Positions 51,401-59,399 of a stretch of DNA of 64,000 nucleotides are shown one piece after another. The translations under genes were made by a program, and so were the position numbers. The notes under the pieces were generated by a model. The model worked only from the letters and a program-made list of their open reading frames with translations. It had not been told where the DNA came from and ran no database searches. Source of the DNA: Tranzscheliella williamsii (taxonomy: Eukaryota; Basidiomycota; Ustilaginomycetes; Ustilaginales; Ustilaginaceae); contig JALBYF010000029.1 in the NCBI GenBank assembly GCA_023212725.1, positions 62,001-126,000 on the forward strand. The letters run 5' to 3'. The first letter of the stretch is position 1, and each line of letters begins with the position of its first letter.

Positions 51401-52172
51401 TGTAGAGACGGACGGCGTCCACTATGACCTCTCCGGCTTCCTTGGGTGCGGCTCAACGGTTTACCGTGGCGAGGTAACTGCAATCCTCAAGGCTACTGAC
51501 ATGCTTACGGAGGCTCCCACATACATCTGGTGCGACAACCAGGCGGCGGTCCTCGCCATAGGCACGCCTGAGTCAAGCGACCCGGACATCACCCTGATCC
51601 AAGAGCGCCTATCTGGCCATAGCAAGGTCATGGTGGTCTGGCTCCCGGGCCACTCGAGCATCCAGGGCAATGAGCGCGCCGACACCCTTGCCAGAGACGC
51701 AGTCTCCCGCGGCATTGACACAAGCGCCCGCCCAACCCAGCCTATTGATCCGGCCACCGCCTTCCGTCCAATCCACCAGGACATTATGGACCAATGGCAA
51801 CAGAGGTGGACCTCTTCCCCTACTGGCAAACGACACCGCAAGCTCAACCGTCTCGCCGTCGGCCAGGCGCACAAACTTTACACTGGCCTGACGCGGAAAC
51901 AAGCAAGCCACTTATGTCAAATCAGAACCGGACACTGCGGCTTGAATACCTATCTTGCCTGGCGGCGGGTACCAGGTATCACGCCCAACTGCGCTCGTTG
52001 TAGCGTCCCGGAAACCTTGCTCCACCTACTGATATGCAAGGGTTGGGAGGAGTGGCACAAGGAACGGCGTAAGGCGGTGCGGGCTACGCGGAGCCGATCG
52101 TCGGCATTCCTGCTTAACTCGGCCGATGGAGTGAAGGCGATCCTCCCCCTCCTCCGCGCGCGCTTCAAATAA
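48408..52172 (+). CDS. LINE ORF2: APE endonuclease, reverse transcriptase, RNase H
   Basis: A 1254-aa polyprotein doing target-primed reverse transcription. The apurinic-type endonuclease (about 1-235) shows FNANR, LQEPF, GDFNCHHPLW (about 151) and GSDHSAVH (about 229). The reverse transcriptase (about 455-760) shows YRPISLLPVLGKLLE, LDVEGAYNAV, QGLPQGSPFSQ and the catalytic WVDD near 699-702, with Trp where Tyr/Phe/Ala is usual. RNase H (about 978-1110) shows VYSDGSKHSG, YRGEVTAILKA, IWCDNQAAV and GNERADTLARDA, so all four acidic residues are present. A C-terminal CCHC-like finger lies in CARCSVPETLLHLLIC. No stop or frameshift is present. Confidence 0.93.
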   Translation: MRVTQFNANRSPAVTESILHDRTLIANTDILCLQEPFHLFSTPVSHPAWFAIGRAGPTDPSWDIPNLARTTPFPRHHRTFIYINRRCNQADFQQVGLRHPDLMTLKVCLRQPGPIQEFYLINIYNPSTSDDTVGIVTMTLGNLPRLPTLLVGDFNCHHPLWESRITTISRPAATWAAFLSSWNFLLLTPADLETFTSHQGNPSTLDLAFATEDLAGRLIQVSLCNQTHGSDHSAVHVDLNLTAPASPEERRYSLRSVDDKALAMEASRQWVQRPAPPLTSECDLDQFVLTLEESIQRSIQALAPAKRICARSKVWFSADLKARQRKANEARRCWQRARSRGSDAITAQLRTTYNALRNDYINAIRTAKKKHGQQLFEEVTSGKDLWRLAKRGSAGPSSFVEALTYPDGTMAESTEAKADILATKFFGTPGPMNSRLEPRSAPSNWQHFDWPAFTVDEVSARIRRALPDSAPGPDGIQWRAVKACAFSNGWPEFLELLTGLYNRCIAIGYHPLPFRTAEVVVLRKPNKDSYTDAGAYRPISLLPVLGKLLEGLCAGRVLAAGERDPKVLGLDHYGGRPGRSTIDALLSLQHFIKTAQRNGRATALVALDVEGAYNAVEPAILQQDLIASRVPPKVAAWVMSFATNRTATLRIGGERTAPFHIHQGLPQGSPFSQVAWLIYSKGMLRSRGGQVHTMNIGWVDDKTLVVSALPSELETVTQTALTPASQWAASHRATFDPRKAAVVVLNGRRGGIELPNLRVGNVPIAQAHQTKILGVVFQEDGGWGAHTGSALAKATRAHGALLRWGNRAWGLNWQQARVLYIAGVLPILTYGSALWYRPDKRSFPAQASFIRLQRSAAISITGAFRSTATVSLDFEANLLPIDLLLHRLAAKTFLRLRTSPTGHPLHSLVTRCTRHQPSHHLGPIHLLAMAFPAIATSDIIRQVVKRAPSTATPNIFVPRDKETGIAWHESTRASQAPGTVNVYSDGSKHSGNVGYGVTVETDGVHYDLSGFLGCGSTVYRGEVTAILKATDMLTEAPTYIWCDNQAAVLAIGTPESSDPDITLIQERLSGHSKVMVVWLPGHSSIQGNERADTLARDAVSRGIDTSARPTQPIDPATAFRPIHQDIMDQWQQRWTSSPTGKRHRKLNRLAVGQAHKLYTGLTRKQASHLCQIRTGHCGLNTYLAWRRVPGITPNCARCSVPETLLHLLICKGWEEWHKERRKAVRATRSRSSAFLLNSADGVKAILPLLRARFK

Positions 52173-53157
52173 TCTCGGATCCGAATATTCACGATCACTC
52201 ACTCAGCCTGCAACCCACCGCGCGTTCATTTCGAGCTATCACGCCCCTCTGCCAGCGCTCCCTCCATCTCTCCCCCCATCCATCCACATTTACTGAAGCG
52301 CATACGTTGCCCCATTCCCAGCCATCAACATGCCCGCACCGCACTGCCAACTTACACCCCTTTTGCCCGGGCCCAAGGCACAGTCGCCACCGCGTACCGC
52401 CACGCGCCACTCGGCCGCAGGGTCGCCGCCGCCGCCGTCCCAAACCGTCCACCCCGAACCAGCCTCACCACCCGCGACCACGATGCCTTCGAGCCCCATC
52501 AGTCCCATCAGCCCCATCCGCCCTACCGCCGGAATATGCATACCGACCCAGATTAGGCGCCCGCCGTCCCCACCCCCAACCCCCCCTCGGTACCGCAAAC
52601 GACATCAGATGGAACCCAAAGCGACGACGCTCGCAACCCGACACAACACCAAGCGCAGCTGCTTTAACGGAAGAACCCGCCCTGCACCCCGCCCACCTCA
52701 AGCCACCGACCCTGAAACATTTGTCATCAATGACGGCCTCATCGGGCCTCGCATCACCGTCGATACATGGCTCTTCCAGGGCAGCACCACTCGCTTCAAT
52801 AATAAGCAGCGGGGCTCGCCATGGCAGTTTGTTTAACCCTGCCTTCACCTCAACAGCAAGCACCCGCACAATCTCAAGCTTCCGATAATCAAGACTCTCG
52901 GCCCAAGTTAAACGACCCGACCTGATCCGCACCTCCCTTTTCTCATCTCAAGTTCCTCCAAACCCCCGGCCTAGGTCATGACCCTTTCTACGCATGCTCC
53001 GTCCCCTTTCGTATTCCTGCATCGACTCCAATCCCGCATCGTTTACAGTGTTAGCATCCCCCAGCCCAGCATCCAGCCATCATTTTGCTCATCCCTCGCA
53101 TACTGTATGTAAATACAGCCACTCCAGCGCATAGGCTACCAGCCTCGGCCGCGTAAT

Positions 53158-53163
<6 letters not shown>
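52173..53163 (+). other. LINE 3' untranslated region
   Basis: Sequence between the ORF2 stop and the poly(A) tail. It has C-rich, low-G composition and several open frames on both strands with no motif, which I take as non-coding. The last bases before the A tract are CGTAATTGATTT. Confidence 0.75.
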
Positions 53164-53189
<26 letters not shown>

Positions 53190-53202
53190 CATCCAGGCAC
53201 GC

Positions 53203-53790
53203 GCCTCCTCGCCTTCATCTTGAGGGCAAGGTGGCTTGGCCGCGTTTGTGGGCCTATAAAGGAGTGAGGTGCGAAGAAAAGTCGTGAGCTGCGCTTCTTC
53301 GCCCGATCTCCGACCGTGGATCGCCACCACCCGGCGCGATGCCACAGTTCCTTGCAACCCTGCGCTTGTCTGTGCGCGTTTGCACGGTGCGGGACGAGCA
53401 GAGCGCCCTCCTCTGGTCTCGCCCGACGCTCGTCCGCTTCATTTCTCCCAGGCTTCGGCAGCACCCTGCAACGCGCGCTTTTCTTTGGGGAGGCACCTTT
53501 GACAGCGCTGGAAGTACTGCCGCCCAAACCTTATTAGGGTCCCACCGACTGCGAAACTCCGCCGGGCAAGGCATATCCGCCGGTCCTTCGAACAATGAGA
53601 TCGACTGCGCGCTCCCGCGTGCCGGCGACTACACTATCGCGGCCTCTTGTGGTCGCCGATATGAAGGCTTGCGGGATGAGTCAGTCGGTGCACAGACGTA
53701 TCCAGCAGCAAATCACACGTACAGCAGCGGGTCATACGTGCAGCAAACTGAGTTTCTGTATTGCAAGCAAGGCAAGGCGGGGCAAACCAA
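53203..53790. other. Intergenic region right of the LINE
   Basis: 588 bp between the LINE target duplication and the stop of the small minus-strand membrane-protein gene. A TATA-like CCTATAAAGG occurs at about 53252. Several open frames exist on both strands, the longest 151 codons, but none has a recognisable motif. Confidence 0.4.
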
Positions 53791-54276
53791 CTAGTACATG
53801 GCGTAATCTGCGGGTCCTGCGAGCATGTCACGGCGCTTTCGGTGCATACGCGGCTTGACTCTGCGTCGGGCGAGAGTGGGCGCCGTCGCGTCGGCCGCGG
53901 CGGCTGCGAATTTGACGGGTGCGGTGGTGTTAGCGGTGGAGGTGGTATTGGGCAGCGTGAGTGTAGAAGGCGGCTCTTGCGGAGGGGAGGTTGGCGCGCT
54001 GCTGTTCACTGAAGGGCGTGGTTCCGTTGGCGCGGTCTTGTTCGGCTGCATGACGGGGGTCGGGTCGAAGCGGGTGGCGTTGAGCGCGGGCGGCGGCGCG
54101 AGGGCCAGCTCCAGGGCGGTGACATTGAGGCGGACCAGGGCGATGCCTGCCTCGCCGCCAAAGAGCGCGTTGGGCGAGACGAGCACCGACACCGCCAGCA
54201 CGAGCGCCGTCGCGTGCAGCGCCAAGATCCCCGCCGACACCAGCCGCTTCCATGTGCCCGCGGTAGCCTGCATCAT
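53791..54276 (-). CDS. Small N-glycosylation-rich membrane protein, Fig1 N-terminal-half-like
   Basis: A 161-aa protein starting MMQATAGTWKRLVSAG. One membrane span (AGILALHATALVLAVSVLVS) is followed by a lumenal-type region rich in N-x-T/S sites (NVTAL, NATRF, NKTAP, NTTST, NTTAP) and a basic tail. TM1 followed by GIALVRLNVTAL resembles the start of Fig1/SUR7-type proteins, but the other three spans are missing. Its divergent neighbour at 54795 carries the complementary part. Five PRE-like sites lie 191-441 bp upstream. No alternative extension is seen; the frame runs upstream to 54381 without another ATG preferred. The function is inferred only from topology and context. Confidence 0.55.
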   Translation of the reverse strand: MMQATAGTWKRLVSAGILALHATALVLAVSVLVSPNALFGGEAGIALVRLNVTALELALAPPPALNATRFDPTPVMQPNKTAPTEPRPSVNSSAPTSPPQEPPSTLTLPNTTSTANTTAPVKFAAAAADATAPTLARRRVKPRMHRKRRDMLAGPADYAMY

Positions 54277-54466
54277 TCGCCTCGACCTCGACTTTTCGTA
54301 ACGGCTCGACGACGCGGGCAAGGCAAGGGGAGTTCCTTCGGGAGCGATGGCAAGACGCCCGGCAATGCGCCTGGAACGCACGGCACCGACTTATATGCGG
54401 ACGAAGCCGCCCAGCGGTTGGCGCCTTTCACCACACTGTAGAGGCCGCGGCCTGGCGTGCACGACG

Positions 54467-54717
54467 ACAAAGGGCAGCATAGCTGGCAGCGCTCGACGCC
54501 GAGCCGGGCCGGACAAAGGGCGACACAAACCCCACCGTGCACAGCGACGTCTGGCCTCCCTTTGTACGGCTGACGCGTGGCAGATGAAGCGAAGCCGCGC
54601 CTTGCAACGCTTGGCGACGCGACGCCGGCGCTGGCATCGAGTCCCTTTGTCTGCCATGGTCCGCAGAGCGACACGCCCACAGCCTGGACCACGCCTGCTG
54701 CCGAGAGCTCCCTTTGT
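54467..54717. promoter_or_regulatory. Cluster of five pheromone-response-element-like sites (ACAAAGGGA/C)
   Basis: ACAAAGGGC at 54467-54475 and 54513-54521 (plus strand). Exact ACAAAGGGA on the minus strand at 54557-54565, 54642-54650 and 54709-54717. ACAAAGGGA is the established binding site of the HMG-box factor Prf1 in U. maydis. All five lie in the 518-bp region between two divergent starts (54276 minus, 54795 plus). Chance alone would give about 0.004 exact copies in that length, so three exact copies plus two near copies is strong. Both genes are predicted to be pheromone/mating induced. Confidence 0.8.
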
Positions 54718-54794
54718 ATGGCCTCGCCGTTAAAAGGCGCTCCTCGGCGGCGACGGTTCCTCGCCGCTCGCATACTCCACACCCGACAGCAGCC

Positions 54795-55793
54795 ATGGCG
54801 ACACTGGACCCCAACACAACGGACCCTGCCACGCCGGCAGCCACCACAAACTTGCCCAACACGACGGCATCCAACACGAGCTTGGCCAACACGACGATGG
54901 TCAACACGACGGCGCTCAACACTACCGCTTCTGCTTCATCGGCGGAGGGGACAAGCGAGAGCGAGACGTTGGTGACGCTGGCGTCGTACGGGGCGATGTC
55001 GACGTGCGTGTCGCTGCCGGAGCTGCCGGGCGATGGGGGGAACGCGACGGTGGAAGAGGTGCTTTCGGCGCTGCGAGGGCGGCGGGCGCGCGCGTGCACA
55101 TTGGGCCTGCCGCCGCAGTACGGGGCGACCGATGCGGCGGTGACGCATTTTGCGGACGAGCTGGGGCGGGTGGTGGCGGAGGCGAGCGGGGGGGGTGGGC
55201 CCGTGGTGCTGGGGGCGGGTTCGCCGGGGACGGTGGCGCTGTGGATTGGGCTGGTGCTGATAGGGGGCGTGGTGGTGCAGCTGGTGTGCGCGGCGGTGTA
55301 TGTGTGTGCCGAGCTGGACCTGCTTGTGCCGGCGGTGGCAGTGCGGCTGCAGCGGGGCGGGGCGAAGGGGGCGAACGGGGTGCTGGAGGTGCCTGGGCTG
55401 TTGCGGCACGCGCGGCGGCTGAAGCGCGCGACGCTGATGCTGCTGCCCCTGCTGGCGGGCGCGGCGGCAGCGTGCGCGCTCGCGCTCGCGACCAAGGTGC
55501 CCACCGCGCACACCACCAGCGCCACCACACTCGCCCGCGCCGCCGCCATCAACCGACTCTGGCTGATCGCACTGCTCAACACCACCGCCTGGCTCGCCGA
55601 CCGGCGGCGCACCCGCGCCCAGACAGCGCGCGACTCCGCCCGCCGCTCCCTCCTCGCCCACCTCCACCCCCCCACCCCCACCCCGGAGACATCCCTGCCC
55701 ACACCCCCGGCACCCGTCTACTCCCCCGACCCGCCCGCCGAACCGCTCAGCTGGCGGCTGGTCGGCGACACGAGCGGCAAGCTGTACAACTGA
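54795..55793 (+). CDS. Fig1-like membrane protein lacking the first membrane span
   Basis: A 332-aa protein starting MATLDPNTTDPATPAATTN. The N-terminal 50 residues are packed with N-T-T sites, as in an extracellular loop, yet no signal peptide or TM precedes them. Then come LASYGAMSTCVSLPELPG and ACTLGLPPQYG (two Cys, like the Fig1/claudin-type loop) and TM segments GTVALWIGLVLIGGVVVQLV, ATLMLLPLLAGAAAACALAL and INRLWLIALLNTTAWL. A Pro-rich cytosolic tail closes it. Fig1 proteins are pheromone-induced four-TM proteins for calcium entry and cell fusion; this would be loop 1 plus TM2-4. The start is the ATG at 54795 in GCAGCCATGG; the upstream in-frame sequence has no TM. Fig1 identity is inferred from layout, not from a search. 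Confidence 0.6.
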   Translation: MATLDPNTTDPATPAATTNLPNTTASNTSLANTTMVNTTALNTTASASSAEGTSESETLVTLASYGAMSTCVSLPELPGDGGNATVEEVLSALRGRRARACTLGLPPQYGATDAAVTHFADELGRVVAEASGGGGPVVLGAGSPGTVALWIGLVLIGGVVVQLVCAAVYVCAELDLLVPAVAVRLQRGGAKGANGVLEVPGLLRHARRLKRATLMLLPLLAGAAAACALALATKVPTAHTTSATTLARAAAINRLWLIALLNTTAWLADRRRTRAQTARDSARRSLLAHLHPPTPTPETSLPTPPAPVYSPDPPAEPLSWRLVGDTSGKLYN

Positions 55794-55901
55794 CCGCACA
55801 GCCACGCTCTACGACAGACGGCAGACAGTAGGGCAGAAGTTCCTGTTTTGCATGTGCAGGCCGCCGCAACGGCGCGACGTGGTCTAGTAGGAAAGCGGCG
55901 C

Positions 55902-56748
55902 TCACGCGGGGAGCTCGAACTTCTCGCCCTTCATCACCTTGGTAAAGTAGACTAGAGCATGGACGCGGGCGGAAGCGGGCGGTCAGCAGCGCTCGCGCCA
56001 GACACGTGGACAACGCCGAGACTTACCATAGAAAAAGTCGAGATACAAGCCAGTCTGCACCAGCCCGGCGAGCACCGAGATCGGGTCGACCGTGCTCTCG
56101 ACAAAGTACCTGCAGCGGGGCAGCGCAGCATGGGTCGGTGGCAGCGTTTGTCAGTAGGTGCGTTTGTCGGTAGGTTGTCGTGGCACGGGGGGGCTGGAGC
56201 GGGAAAGAGTGGTGGGGGGCGACATACCTGTAGATCCAGTTGGGGATGTAGAGCGCGCGGTAGGCGCCGAGGGCAAAGAGGTAGTGGGTGGTGATGGTTT
56301 CGGCCTCTCCTGTGCGCTGGAGCATGAAGAGCTGTGGCAGGATGGCGACGGCCTCGAGGTAGATGCTAAAGGCCCACATGATCTCGATAAAGCTGAGCTT
56401 GTGGGTGACGGGGTCGTTGTAGTGGAAGAGGAGGGCGAGGACAAAGCAGGGGCCGGCGAGATACTCGAGCTTGATGGTGTCGATGGCCGAGTCGTGGGTG
56501 GGGCGGTAGCGCATGCGCATCAGATAGAGGACGTAGATGCTGGACGAGATGAAGAAGAGCTTCATCGCAAAGCGGTAGAGCGAGTTTTCGTGAAAGACAT
56601 CGAGATAGCGCGTGAGAAAGACAATGGTGTACAACAGCTGCGTCTTGAAGCTGATACCGCGACACGACTTGCTCAGCTGGATCTTGTGGACCAGAATGCA
56701 GATCGAGGCAAGGTGGGCCAGATCGCCGGCCAGTCGGAAGATGTTCAT
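55902..56748 (-). CDS. ERD2: ER lumen protein-retaining (KDEL/HDEL) receptor, two introns
   Basis: Exons 56228-56748, 56027-56109 and 55902-55951; introns are 118 bp (56110-56227, GTATGT...CTGCAG) and 75 bp (55952-56026, GTAAGT...CTCTAG). The spliced product is 217 aa, close to yeast Erd2 (219). It is a seven-TM Golgi receptor returning HDEL proteins to the ER. Hallmarks are MNIFRLAGDLAHLASICILV, KSCRGISFKTQLLYTIVF, TRYLDVF, LEAVAILPQLFMLQRTGEAE and TITTHYLFALGAYRALYIPN, ending VYFTKVMKGEKFELPA. Reading through the first intron would give an unrelated tail, so splicing is required. Confidence 0.95.
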
Positions 56749-57580
56749 GGTGGGCACGAGCCTCAGCTGTGAAATTGGACGTAGCGGACGGTGGGGTGGG
56801 GACAGAGGCTGCGAAACGCAGGACGGGCAGGAAGTCGAAGCGAGCGCTGTGTGCTGGCCAGTGCTGCGGTGAACGACAGCTGCAGTAGGCAGGGAGGTGA
56901 GCGCGGCGCCGGTGATGGTGGTGGTGGTGGTTATGAGATGGGTCGAGAAGAACGCACAGCCAGCTATGACACCTCACTTGCCATTCCACGGCCGCTTCGC
57001 ATTTCACTGCCAGCGCCGCGTTCTAGTCGTCGCCCCGTCGCATTTGTATTGCCCGGCTGCCACGCGTTCATTACAAGCGGCCATCGCACCTTGGTCGCCG
57101 ATCTCTCGCACGGGACAGAGCCACTCCAACAAATAAGCGGCGCATAGTAGAACACCGTCATCAGTAACCGACAGGGACTACACACGACACAGATTACACC
57201 ACGACAGAAACTGGGCAATGTGATAGCCACACCCCGCCTTCTTTATAGCCATGCTCTGTTCCCATTGTGTGCAGTCAGTCTTTGTTTGCTGTTGTGTGAC
57301 GACATGCTTTTCTCTGGTGCATGAGCGCTGGTCCTTACCCCCTTCTTGCCGTCACAGGTGCCACAAGCCGTCCTACTGTCCATGCTTATGTGCAAGATGG
57401 TTCCTCTACGCTGTGGAACAGTAAAGTCACCAGCACTTTGCCTCCTCGAAAATGAAACGAAAAAATAGATACGAAAAAAATAAAAAAATAAAAAATAAAA
57501 TGTAGAGAGAAACAGGAAAAGAGGCCAAGAATGCACAGGAAATGTACCGTTGTAGCGCTGACGACGGCAACGGGGTTGCA
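56749..57580. other. Intergenic region between ERD2 and the lipid kinase gene
   Basis: 832 bp with the ERD2 promoter on the left and the lipid-kinase 3' region on the right. It contains a short (GGT)n run at about 56910 and an AT-rich segment at 57455-57505 (AAAAAAATAAAAAAATAAAA). No gene is seen. Confidence 0.45.
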
Positions 57581-59017
57581 TCAGCGCCAGAAGAGTGGAT
57601 TGGGGAGTGCGGCGGTGGTGGGCTTCCAGCGTGTGACGCGGGTCTGGGTGGCTTGGCGGAGGAAGCCGTCCATGCAGACGAGTCTAGCCTTGAGCGCGAT
57701 GTGGTTAGCCTCGGCGGTGTCCGTGGCAGGCGTGTGTGGCGTGAAGCTGTAGCCGGCGCAGCGCAGATACTCGACGACTGGTTCTTCGGTCGAGGCAGGG
57801 GCGGGGTAGGTCAGGTGGATGTGGGAGCCGCCGCTGTACATGCCGGCGGTGATGGGGCCGAGCTGGGTGGTTGCAAACTGCAACGGCGCCGTGTCCGCCT
57901 CGCTGGACCGCAGCAGCGCGGATAGCTCCGGGTCGCGCTGGGGCCGGATCACCACCACATCGAGCGCACCTTCCGGGAGCGTCGCCCCCTCCGCCATGCC
58001 AAACGGCGACGAGAGCGGCGCCGGTATGAATTTGGACTCGAGCCGGTCGGTGACCATCGCATTAAGGTAGAGGAACGGGCCCTCCAGCACCACAGTCGAG
58101 CCTGGCTGTGCTTGCGGTGGATATGGCTGGAAAGCCTTGCTCTTGGGCGAGTATCTCAGCACCCCTCCGGCCGCCGACAGCGGGAGCAGCTCCAGCCGGC
58201 CCTCGGTCCACTTGGTCATGTTGTTTTCCGCGGCGATCTTGAAGCGTTCGATGCCGGGGTGCTGTTCGCGCATCTCCTTGGTGTCGGAGTCGTGCAAGAT
58301 CGCCGCGTGGAGGGCGTGCGAAGTGACCAGGTGGCTCAGCGAGCGGCTTGACCCGCCCTCGTTGCGCGCCTCATTGTCGTCGGCGGGGATTGTCAGTTCG
58401 TTGAGCATCAGCGGTACCGAGTACAGGTGGGCGGCGTGGGCGGAAGCGCGGTCGAGTGATCTGGCGAGAGCGTCGATGCTGCGAAACATCTCGGGGGGGA
58501 AGTCGTGCGAGGCGCTGACTGCGCTGGTAGCGCTCTGCTGGATTTCCTGCGTCCAGTGGTCCGGATACATGGCAGCGTACAACGCGTTGGATGTTCCGGC
58601 GGGCACCACGGCCAAGCGGATCTGGGGGGCGTGTGTGGGCGCTGCTGCGTCTGCTTGCGATGGGAACGGGTGGGAAGCTTGCAGCTGCGCCTCCAGCAAG
58701 CCGTTGAGCAGCTCGTGCGTAGTGCCGTCGCCGCCGATCACGACGATGTCAAGCGGCGCACCGCGCCGGTGCTGCGTCGCCAGCAGCTCCCGCCCAATCC
58801 GCACACCATCACCCGCACACGCCGTCTCCCAGACCTCCCAGTGCGGCGCTGCCCCCACCGCCGCAAAACGCGCCCCCACCTCGCGCACCAACAGCATCCC
58901 CGCCCCACCCGCCCCCGCCGCATTGTTCACCACGATGTGCATTTCCCCCGCCCCCGCCACCGCCTCCCCACCCCGCCCCTCGGCCCCGTTTCCTGGATCA
59001 GCTGCAGCCGCTGCCAT
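57581..59017 (-). CDS. DAGK-domain lipid kinase, sphingoid-base-kinase-like
   Basis: A 478-aa kinase of the diacylglycerol-kinase catalytic-domain superfamily. The nucleotide loop VVIGGDGTTHELLNGL is near residues 92-107 and VVPAGTSNALYAAM near 138-151. An internal VVLEGPFLYLNAMVTDRLES and a C-terminal GMYSGGSHIHLTYP follow. These blocks match fungal proteins related to long-chain-base (sphingosine) kinases, but the C4-type substrate elements are not clear, so diacylglycerol or ceramide kinase activity is possible. No TM segment is present. The start is the ATG at 59017 (MAAAAADPGNG); the frame runs on to 59263 from a GTG, across a tandem repeat, and is unlikely to be coding there. Confidence 0.8.
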   Translation of the reverse strand: MAAAAADPGNGAEGRGGEAVAGAGEMHIVVNNAAGAGGAGMLLVREVGARFAAVGAAPHWEVWETACAGDGVRIGRELLATQHRRGAPLDIVVIGGDGTTHELLNGLLEAQLQASHPFPSQADAAAPTHAPQIRLAVVPAGTSNALYAAMYPDHWTQEIQQSATSAVSASHDFPPEMFRSIDALARSLDRASAHAAHLYSVPLMLNELTIPADDNEARNEGGSSRSLSHLVTSHALHAAILHDSDTKEMREQHPGIERFKIAAENNMTKWTEGRLELLPLSAAGGVLRYSPKSKAFQPYPPQAQPGSTVVLEGPFLYLNAMVTDRLESKFIPAPLSSPFGMAEGATLPEGALDVVVIRPQRDPELSALLRSSEADTAPLQFATTQLGPITAGMYSGGSHIHLTYPAPASTEEPVVEYLRCAGYSFTPHTPATDTAEANHIALKARLVCMDGFLRQATQTRVTRWKPTTAALPNPLFWR

Positions 59018-59399
59018 GTGATCCAACCGTGCAAGCTCAGCACAAACGCAGATGTGGTGGTTACGAGTCAAGACCCTCGCCACGGCAGATACCGCAAGGT
59101 AGGATAACAGCGCGCGGCCCGTGCACGTTCCCCACCACGACGCCGCCCACGCTGCTATTAGAGTCTGCGCTGCTATGACAGTCTGCACTGCTATCAGAGT
59201 CTTCCGCAGAAAAGTACTGCGCAGCACATTGGTATGCACATGTCCGGCTTGGCCCGCGGACACATAGGTCTGGAATCAGGCATTGGGAAATGGCAGTCTA
59301 CACTAGAATACAAGCTAAGGCAGAGACGCGGGCAGAGACGGGGCAGAGTTGCGAGCACAAGGAAGGAAGAGCGAGCCGGGGGGCAGGGCGGGCGGGCGC
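59018..59399. other. Intergenic region upstream of the lipid kinase, with an 18-bp repeat
   Basis: Three 18-bp units lie at 59151, 59169 and 59187 ((G/A)CTGCTATNANAGTCTKC). A second simple repeat with GGCAGAGACG units lies at about 59314-59350. It includes the SMC3 3' region and the kinase promoter. No gene is seen. Confidence 0.6.

Larger units (their letters stand above)
46795..53202 (+). mobile_element. Full-length non-LTR retrotransposon (Tad/I-type LINE)
   Basis: The element runs from 46808 to 53189 (6382 bp). It has a 173-bp 5' leader, two intact ORFs, a 3' UTR of about 1 kb and a poly(A) tail of 26 A (53164-53189). It is flanked by a perfect 13-bp target duplication CATCCAGGCACGC at 46795-46807 and 53190-53202 (14 bp if an adjacent A is counted). 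An intact coding sequence, clean tail and unmutated duplication indicate a recent insertion, possibly still competent. The ORF order (zinc-knuckle ORF1; APE endonuclease, reverse transcriptase and RNase H in ORF2) fits the Tad1/I group. Confidence 0.93.

Noticed and set aside
52307..52888. 193-codon ORF in the LINE 3' region
   Set aside because: Pro/Arg/Ser low-complexity in a C-rich 3' UTR; LINE families of this type end with ORF2.
53339..53794. 151-codon plus-strand ORF right of the LINE
   Set aside because: No motif and no homology recognised; composition is like its other frames.
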